Positions 53,267-54,729 of a stretch of DNA of 54,729 nucleotides are shown here, one piece after another (the stretch's first letter is position 1; the number at the start of each line of letters is the position of its first letter). Source of the stretch: Bacillus xiamenensis (lineage in GTDB: Bacteria > Bacillota > Bacilli > Bacillales > Bacillaceae). A model generated the notes under the pieces. That model made no database searches. It saw only the letters and a list, made by a program, of their open reading frames with translations, and was not told the origin of the DNA. The stretch covers positions 1 to 54,729 of the forward strand of contig NZ_AMSH01000018.1 in the NCBI RefSeq assembly GCF_000300535.1. Direction: 5' to 3'. Position numbers and translations under genes: made by a program.

Positions 53267-54729
53267 TTAGGTCAATTTCTCCTCAAGCATGTCAAAGATT
53301 TCATCCATTTCATCCATTTCAAGATCCGCAGCAGAGAAATCACTTGGCGTAAATTCCCGCTCGTGAAGTGCTAAGCAATGGGTGATGATGGACCTAATTT
53401 TCTCCTTCAACAATGCGATGAACTGCTGTATCGTTTGTTCTTCGTATTCACTTGCACAATAGGAACATGACAGAATGAATTGGTTGTGTTGAACAAGCCC
53501 GCTAATGTTCAGCTTATAAACAGCTTCTGATTCAGGGCTTGCTTGTCGGCCCATATCATAGGTTGACGGCCCAAAGAGTTCTGTCGCGACTTCCTGATCA
53601 ATCTGCCCCAAATAGTTCAAGCTGATTTCAGGGTGTACGTGTTTGGCCGACGGATCAGATGCTGTCATGTATTTTAAAATACCGTAGCCAATTCCTTTAT
53701 TTGGGACACGCCGCAGCATCTCTTTCGTTCCTTTAATAGCATCTGCTATTGTCTGATTCGGCTTCGCTTCAAGAACGACTGGATACATGCTCGTAAACCA
53801 GCCAACCGTGCGGGATACATCTAACCCTGATAAAATATCCTCTCTTCCATGACCTTCGAGCTGCACGTGTACATGAGATTGCCCTGTCCATTCCTGAACG
53901 GCAAGCCCAAGAGCACACAGAAGAATATCATTCATTTCTGTTGTGTACGGAAGATGAGTATCGGTCAACAAATGCTCGGTTTCTGCTTCTGTCAGCTGCA
54001 TTTTAACCGCTCTCGTATCGGTGACTTTTCTTTCTTTCACTTCATGGTCAACAGGTAAAGTGATAAATGGCATGCTCTCAATCTCTGCCCAATACTCCTT
54101 TTGACTTTTGAGCGGCTGTGACTGTGCGTATCGTTCAATCGCTTCTGCCCATTCTTTGAAGGAGTGGGTTTTTGGCGGCAGAACCAGCGCTTCTCCTTGT
54201 TCTGCCTGATGATAAAGAGTCATAAAGTCCTCTAGTAAAATCCGGCATGAAACACCGTCAATGACAAGATGGTGCGTGACCATGAGTAAGTGATCACCTT
54301 GTTCTGTATGGAAACAAATCACTTTCATCAATGGACCTTTTTCGAGATTCAGCTGACGCTGATACTCATTGGCATATGTGGAGATGGCCTTTTTCACGTC
54401 CTTCTCTTTTGAAACATCACAAGAAATAATCGACATCGGTTCTGTGAGCTCCCGCTGATTATATTGCAGGATGTCACCATGCTCTTGTCTGTACACCATG
54501 CGCAGTGCATCGTGATGTGAAAACAGTTTTTGCAGGACTTGTTCTGTGATCGCCAAGTCAAATCCTTTCGGCGCATGAAGCATCATCGAGAGATTCCAAT
54601 GGTGTTGATTTTCGAACCTCCGTTCAAAGAACCAGCGCTGAATCGGTGTTAAAATGACTTCCCCTTCGACCGGTGATTGATCCGCTGTGAGAAGATCGGC
54701 TTCTTCGATATATGGGCGAAGCTCCGCAA
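53267..54729 (-). CDS. srfAB: Surfactin/pumilacidin synthetase B (SrfAB), C-terminal part
   Basis: The reading frame is open to the window edge; only the last 486 residues are present. They form an epimerisation domain: LTPIQRWFFE at the start, HHLVIDGVSCRI, GHGREDI, RTVGWFTSMYP, and NYLGQID. This matches the E domain of module 6 in SrfAB, which gives D-Leu6. A short acidic tail (MDEMDEIFDMLEE) probably is the docking helix for SrfAC. An internal ATG at 54586 is not a real start. The comS region of srfAB lies outside the window. Confidence 0.93.
   Translation of the reverse strand, partial: AELRPYIEEADLLTADQSPVEGEVILTPIQRWFFERRFENQHHWNLSMMLHAPKGFDLAITEQVLQKLFSHHDALRMVYRQEHGDILQYNQRELTEPMSIISCDVSKEKDVKKAISTYANEYQRQLNLEKGPLMKVICFHTEQGDHLLMVTHHLVIDGVSCRILLEDFMTLYHQAEQGEALVLPPKTHSFKEWAEAIERYAQSQPLKSQKEYWAEIESMPFITLPVDHEVKERKVTDTRAVKMQLTEAETEHLLTDTHLPYTTEMNDILLCALGLAVQEWTGQSHVHVQLEGHGREDILSGLDVSRTVGWFTSMYPVVLEAKPNQTIADAIKGTKEMLRRVPNKGIGYGILKYMTASDPSAKHVHPEISLNYLGQIDQEVATELFGPSTYDMGRQASPESEAVYKLNISGLVQHNQFILSCSYCASEYEEQTIQQFIALLKEKIRSIITHCLALHEREFTPSDFSAADLEMDEMDEIFDMLEEKLT

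Overview
The window reads as chromosome of a Bacillus species of the B. pumilus group (pumilus, safensis, altitudinis, stratosphericus). The right half carries the end of a surfactin-type operon (srfAB end, srfAC, srfAD) next to sfp, yczE, tcyABC and yclF/yclG, which follows the B. subtilis srfA neighbourhood. The SrfAC adenylation pocket reads as Ile/Val-like, as expected for pumilacidin rather than surfactin. No rRNA, tRNA, IS element or CRISPR array was seen.

Layout. (1) 42-6683, minus strand: a complete yxeKLMNOPQ-type operon for uptake and breakdown of S-(2-succino)cysteine-like thiol adducts. (2) 6884-10426: a beta-helix protein (yclG) and, divergently, a POT peptide transporter (yclF). 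(3) 10489-13472, minus: a very AT-rich islet with a small two-cysteine precursor peptide, ABC ATPase, large permease, small membrane protein and mini M50 protease, resembling a bacteriocin production/immunity cassette. (4) 13751-15184: a RocE-like amino acid permease. (5) 15457-19027, minus: a four-gene operon (P450, dienelactone-hydrolase-like protein, MFS transporter, unknown protein) behind a purine riboswitch of guanine type (19298-19378) with a visible terminator and antiterminator. (6) 19720-21970: tcyABC cystine transporter. (7) 22010-27007, minus: an LPNTA-anchored surface protein with seven 144-residue repeats, its class D-like sortase, and an AbrB-like regulator. (8) 27553-30040: yczE, a VOC-like protein, a decayed AraC/GyrI regulator, and sfp. 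(9) 30229 to the window edge, minus: the NRPS block.

Main point. Between srfAC and srfAD, where B. subtilis has nothing, lie two giant depsipeptide synthetases. Their order is A(keto acid)-KR-PCP-C-A-PCP-E-C, then A(keto acid)-KR-PCP-C-A-PCP-TE. This is the architecture of cereulide (CesA/CesB) and valinomycin (Vlm1/Vlm2) synthetases and, from memory, of StsA of B. stratosphericus. It predicts a tetradepsipeptide unit (hydroxy acid, D-amino acid, hydroxy acid, amino acid), probably oligomerised and cyclised by the TE to an ionophore. The pumilacidin and depsipeptide lines would share one transcript direction, one type II thioesterase (SrfAD) and one phosphopantetheinyl transferase (Sfp).

The least explained systems are the guanine-riboswitch-controlled P450 operon and the small-peptide cassette.
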